This document shows positions 14,231-16,855 of a stretch of 16,855 nucleotides of DNA, piece by piece. The DNA is from an uncultured bacterium (GTDB lineage: Bacteria > Eisenbacteria > RBG-16-71-46 > CAIMUX01). A program made the translations under genes and the position numbers. Location of the stretch: the NCBI GenBank assembly GCA_946886185.1, contig CAMPIC010000010.1:1-16855 (forward strand). Direction: 5' to 3'. Each line of letters starts with the position of its first letter. Positions within the stretch are counted from its first letter, which is position 1. Below the pieces are notes generated by a model. That model made no database searches. It was not told the origin of the DNA and saw only the letters and a program-made list of their open reading frames with translations.

Positions 14231-16804
14231 TTATCCCGCGAGCTCGTCCAGCTCGAGCGCGGCCTGGATCACTCCGAGATGCGAGTACGCCTGCGGATGA
14301 TTCCCGAGTGCGCGCTTGGTGCGCGCCCCGTACTGCTCCGAGAGCAACCCGGTCGGCCCGGCGAGCGCGACCATGCTCTCGAAGAGGCTGCGCGCATCGT
14401 CGATCCTCCCGACGCGCAAGTAGGCGCGGATCAACCACGACGTGCAGATGTGGAACCCGCCCTCGAATCCGGGCAGTCCGTCGTCGCGGTGGTATCGATA
14501 CACGACCGGCCCGAGGCGCAGCTCCCTCTCGATCGCCGTGACCGTCTCGAGGAAGCGCTCATCGCCGGGATCGAGCAGGCCGGACAGACCGAGCGTGAGA
14601 CCGGAGGCATCCAGATCGGTACCGTCGTAGGCGGCGGTGAAGGATCGCACCGACGGATTGTATCCATGCTCGTGAATCTCGGCATGGATGGTGTCACGCA
14701 GTGAGACCCACTCGGCCGGCTCGCGGCCCACGAAAGCGCGCGCGATCTTGACGGCCCGGTCCGCGGTCAGCCAGCACATCGCTTTCGAATACACGTGGTG
14801 CCGCCGGTCTGCACGAATCTCCCAGATGCCGTGATCGGGCTCCTGCCAGCGCTGCTCGACCGCCTGAACCATCGCCGTCACCAACCGCCAGTGCTCCGCG
14901 GAGAGCGGCGCGTCTCTCTCCAGAAGCAGGTGGATCAGATCCACGATCGGTCCGAAGACATCGAGTTGCACTTGCATCGACGCCGAGTTCCCCACGCGCA
15001 CCGGGCGGCTCGAGCGATATCCGGGCAGCTCGGTGATCTCCGCCTCCGGGGCCAGATCGGATCCAGAGACCGTGTAGAGCGGCCGGAGCCGATCCGGTGA
15101 GAAGCAACGGTCGACCACGCCCAGCACCCAATCGAGATACTGCATCGCTTCCGACATCGAGCCGAGCTGCACCAGAGCATGCGCGCTCATGGCGGCGTCG
15201 CGGAGCCAGCAATATCGGTAGTCCCAGTTGCGCACTCCACCGATGTGCTCGGGCAGGCTCGTGGTGGCTGCTGCCGAGATGGCGCCGGTCGGTCCGTACA
15301 CGAACGCTTTCAGGACGAGCGCTCCGGTCCGGCAGAGGTCGGTGGCGGTGCGGGGGAGCACGAGGCGCTGCGCCCATCCGTTCCAGAACTGATAGGTCTT
15401 CTCGTATCGCTCTCGCACGAGATCGGGGCGCCCTGAAGGAGGACCCATCCCATAGCGCAGCTCGAGTGCCACGGGACGGTCGGGCGCGATCGTCACCCGC
15501 CCTCGGGCGGTGTCGTGCTGCCCTTCCTGGAAGATCTCCCATTCGATGCCCGGGGCGTAGAGCACCACGGGATCGGTCGGATGATCGACCCTCAAACCCC
15601 AATCGAGCCTTTGCATCCGCGTGGAGGCGCGCCCGAAATCGAGTCGCGGGGCGAACTCCACTTCGATCGTTCCCGATCCCTCCACCATCCGCACCAGCTC
15701 GCTCCGACCCGCGCGTTGGTTCGGCCGGCCGTCGGAGCAGTCGAGAAAATCGCGCACCAGCAGATTGGGCCAACGCGTTTCGAGCACGAGGCTCGCGTCC
15801 AGATACTGCTGGCGCGGAGTCGCGTCGTGATCGGGAGCGTCGAGCGGGCGAATGCAGAAATGTCCCGCGGTCGGCCCTCCGAGCAGATCGGCGAACAGAG
15901 CGGGCGAATCGATGCGCGGCAGACACAGCCAGCTGAGCCGGGCCTGGGGAGTGATGAGCGCGCAGGTACGCAGGTCGGAGAGCAGTGAGTGCTCCTCGAT
16001 CGGAACCGCGCGGCCTCCTTCGATCCACTCGTAGCGCAGCTCGCAGAGCTCGGCGAGCATGCGGGCGACGTCGCGCGTGTCGTCGATGCGAAGCTCCGCC
16101 ATGGAGTCTCCCTCGCCGATTTTGACGCCCACGTCCGGCCCCGTGAGCGTCTCGAACGCGTCTTCGTCGGTGCGATCATCGCCCATGAAGAGCACCGCCG
16201 TGGCACCCACGCGAGTGCGGATGCGCGCCAGCGCGTCTCCTTTGTGCATCGGCAGGAGCATCAGCTCGAGAACCTTCTTGCCGTGATGCACCGAAACTTG
16301 CCCGACCGAACCGGGACCTTGCAGCACCGCGTCGATGGCTTCGCGTTCCGACTCGGGCTTCGCTTTGCGGTAGTGGAACGCGAGGCTGGCCGGCTTTTCC
16401 TCGATGAAGCTTCCCGGCACGCGGGAGGCGATCACGTCGAGCTGCGTGCGTAGATCTCGCTTGAGTGCAAGGACCGCCGGATCCAGAGACTGGAGGAAGT
16501 CGCGGTCGAACTCGCTGCCGTGGCTTCCCACCAGGTGGACCTCTTCGGGCAGTCCCGAAAGCTCCGAGAGATCCCGCAAGGCGCGTCCGGAGATGACCGC
16601 GACGTGGGTGTTGGGCATGCTGGAGAGCGTGCGCAACGCGACGATCGCCTCGCGATTCGGCTTCGCGGACATCGGTTCATCGACGATGGGAGCGAGCGTT
16701 CCGTCGTAGTCGGACGCGACCAGGAGCACCGGGGTGCGGGCGATCTGCTCGAGTCTCTCCTGGAAATATCGCTCGGACTGCTGCGGATGGGGATTCGATG
16801 ACAT
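14231..16804 (-). CDS. otsB: Trehalose-6-phosphate phosphatase fused to GH15 glucoamylase/trehalase
   Basis: This 857-residue two-domain enzyme should act in trehalose metabolism. The N-terminal HAD phosphatase of OtsB type (about 24-255) has the nucleophile motif DYDGTL (Asp32, Asp34), ISGR (71-74), HGSE (95-98), KKVLEL...KGDAL (176-192) and the metal-binding GDDRTDED (208-215). The GH15 domain (about 268-855) begins with the typical IEEHSLLSDLRTCALI and includes LSWLCLPRIDSP, GGVRNWDYRYCWLRDA, the likely acid Glu662 in GIWEIRADRRHHVYSKAMCWL, and the likely base Glu823 in LLSEQYGARTKRALGNHPQAYSHLG. All key residues are present in both halves, so both activities are plausible: removal of phosphate from trehalose-6-phosphate, and hydrolysis of an alpha-glucoside, possibly trehalose itself. 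I chose the ATG at 16804; a TTG at 16840 is in frame but weak. No signal peptide is visible. A trehalose-6-phosphate synthase would be expected nearby but is not in the window. Confidence 0.93.
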   Translation of the reverse strand: MSSNPHPQQSERYFQERLEQIARTPVLLVASDYDGTLAPIVDEPMSAKPNREAIVALRTLSSMPNTHVAVISGRALRDLSELSGLPEEVHLVGSHGSEFDRDFLQSLDPAVLALKRDLRTQLDVIASRVPGSFIEEKPASLAFHYRKAKPESEREAIDAVLQGPGSVGQVSVHHGKKVLELMLLPMHKGDALARIRTRVGATAVLFMGDDRTDEDAFETLTGPDVGVKIGEGDSMAELRIDDTRDVARMLAELCELRYEWIEGGRAVPIEEHSLLSDLRTCALITPQARLSWLCLPRIDSPALFADLLGGPTAGHFCIRPLDAPDHDATPRQQYLDASLVLETRWPNLLVRDFLDCSDGRPNQRAGRSELVRMVEGSGTIEVEFAPRLDFGRASTRMQRLDWGLRVDHPTDPVVLYAPGIEWEIFQEGQHDTARGRVTIAPDRPVALELRYGMGPPSGRPDLVRERYEKTYQFWNGWAQRLVLPRTATDLCRTGALVLKAFVYGPTGAISAAATTSLPEHIGGVRNWDYRYCWLRDAAMSAHALVQLGSMSEAMQYLDWVLGVVDRCFSPDRLRPLYTVSGSDLAPEAEITELPGYRSSRPVRVGNSASMQVQLDVFGPIVDLIHLLLERDAPLSAEHWRLVTAMVQAVEQRWQEPDHGIWEIRADRRHHVYSKAMCWLTADRAVKIARAFVGREPAEWVSLRDTIHAEIHEHGYNPSVRSFTAAYDGTDLDASGLTLGLSGLLDPGDERFLETVTAIERELRLGPVVYRYHRDDGLPGFEGGFHICTSWLIRAYLRVGRIDDARSLFESMVALAGPTGLLSEQYGARTKRALGNHPQAYSHLGVIQAALELDELAG

Positions 16805-16855
16805 CAGTCGCGCAGTGCCTCGAAAAACGAATCGGCCCAAGCATACACATCATGC

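Noticed and set aside
14694..16028. 444-codon open frame on the minus strand
   Set aside because: It lies inside the OtsB-GH15 gene in another frame and shows only Arg/Ala-rich sequence.
1..16855. CRISPR arrays, tRNA or rRNA genes, insertion sequences
   Set aside because: No regularly spaced repeats, cloverleaf-like segments, rRNA motifs, transposase genes or terminal inverted repeats were seen on either strand.

Overview
The window is GC-rich DNA (clearly above 60% by eye) and densely coded, with short gaps and many long shadow frames. It reads as the chromosome of a Gram-negative bacterium: it encodes a predicted outer-membrane DUF5916 barrel protein with a signal peptide and a type III secretion export-gate protein. 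DUF5916/CBM9 proteins, soluble PAS and hybrid kinases, FHA proteins and YfhO-type membrane proteins together suggest an environmental lineage such as Eisenbacteria, Gemmatimonadota, Acidobacteriota or Myxococcota. No rRNA or marker gene is present, so this placement is only an inference.

Left part (1-6500), signalling and secretion. The last codons of an upstream gene run directly into a gene for a double-FHA protein with a disordered, partly tandemly repeated linker and a C-terminal membrane anchor. Convergent to it is a soluble PAS histidine kinase. Divergent from that kinase, across a 344-bp gap, is a soluble REC-kinase-REC hybrid. Convergent to the hybrid is a full-length SctV (FlhA/YscV family) export-gate gene. 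FHA domains are common partners or parts (SctD) of type III systems, so the left part may be the edge of a type III secretion-like locus extending beyond position 1, but no other type III component lies inside the window.

Middle part (6657-13286), cell surface. Three genes lie on the minus strand: a YfhO-family polytopic membrane protein, a WecG/TagA/CpsF family glycosyltransferase (GT26), and the DUF5916 outer-membrane protein. The first two probably act in polysaccharide or glycolipid assembly. A sigma-70-like promoter and a separate sigma-54-like element lie in the 361-bp gap in front of the glycosyltransferase.

Right part (13438-16855), metabolism. A DUF72 (YecE-like) gene on the plus strand converges on a minus-strand gene that fuses a trehalose-6-phosphate phosphatase domain to a GH15 glucoamylase/trehalase domain. 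I found no insertion sequence, CRISPR array, tRNA, rRNA or clearly broken gene. The most interesting items are the SctV/FHA/kinase neighbourhood and the OtsB-GH15 fusion.
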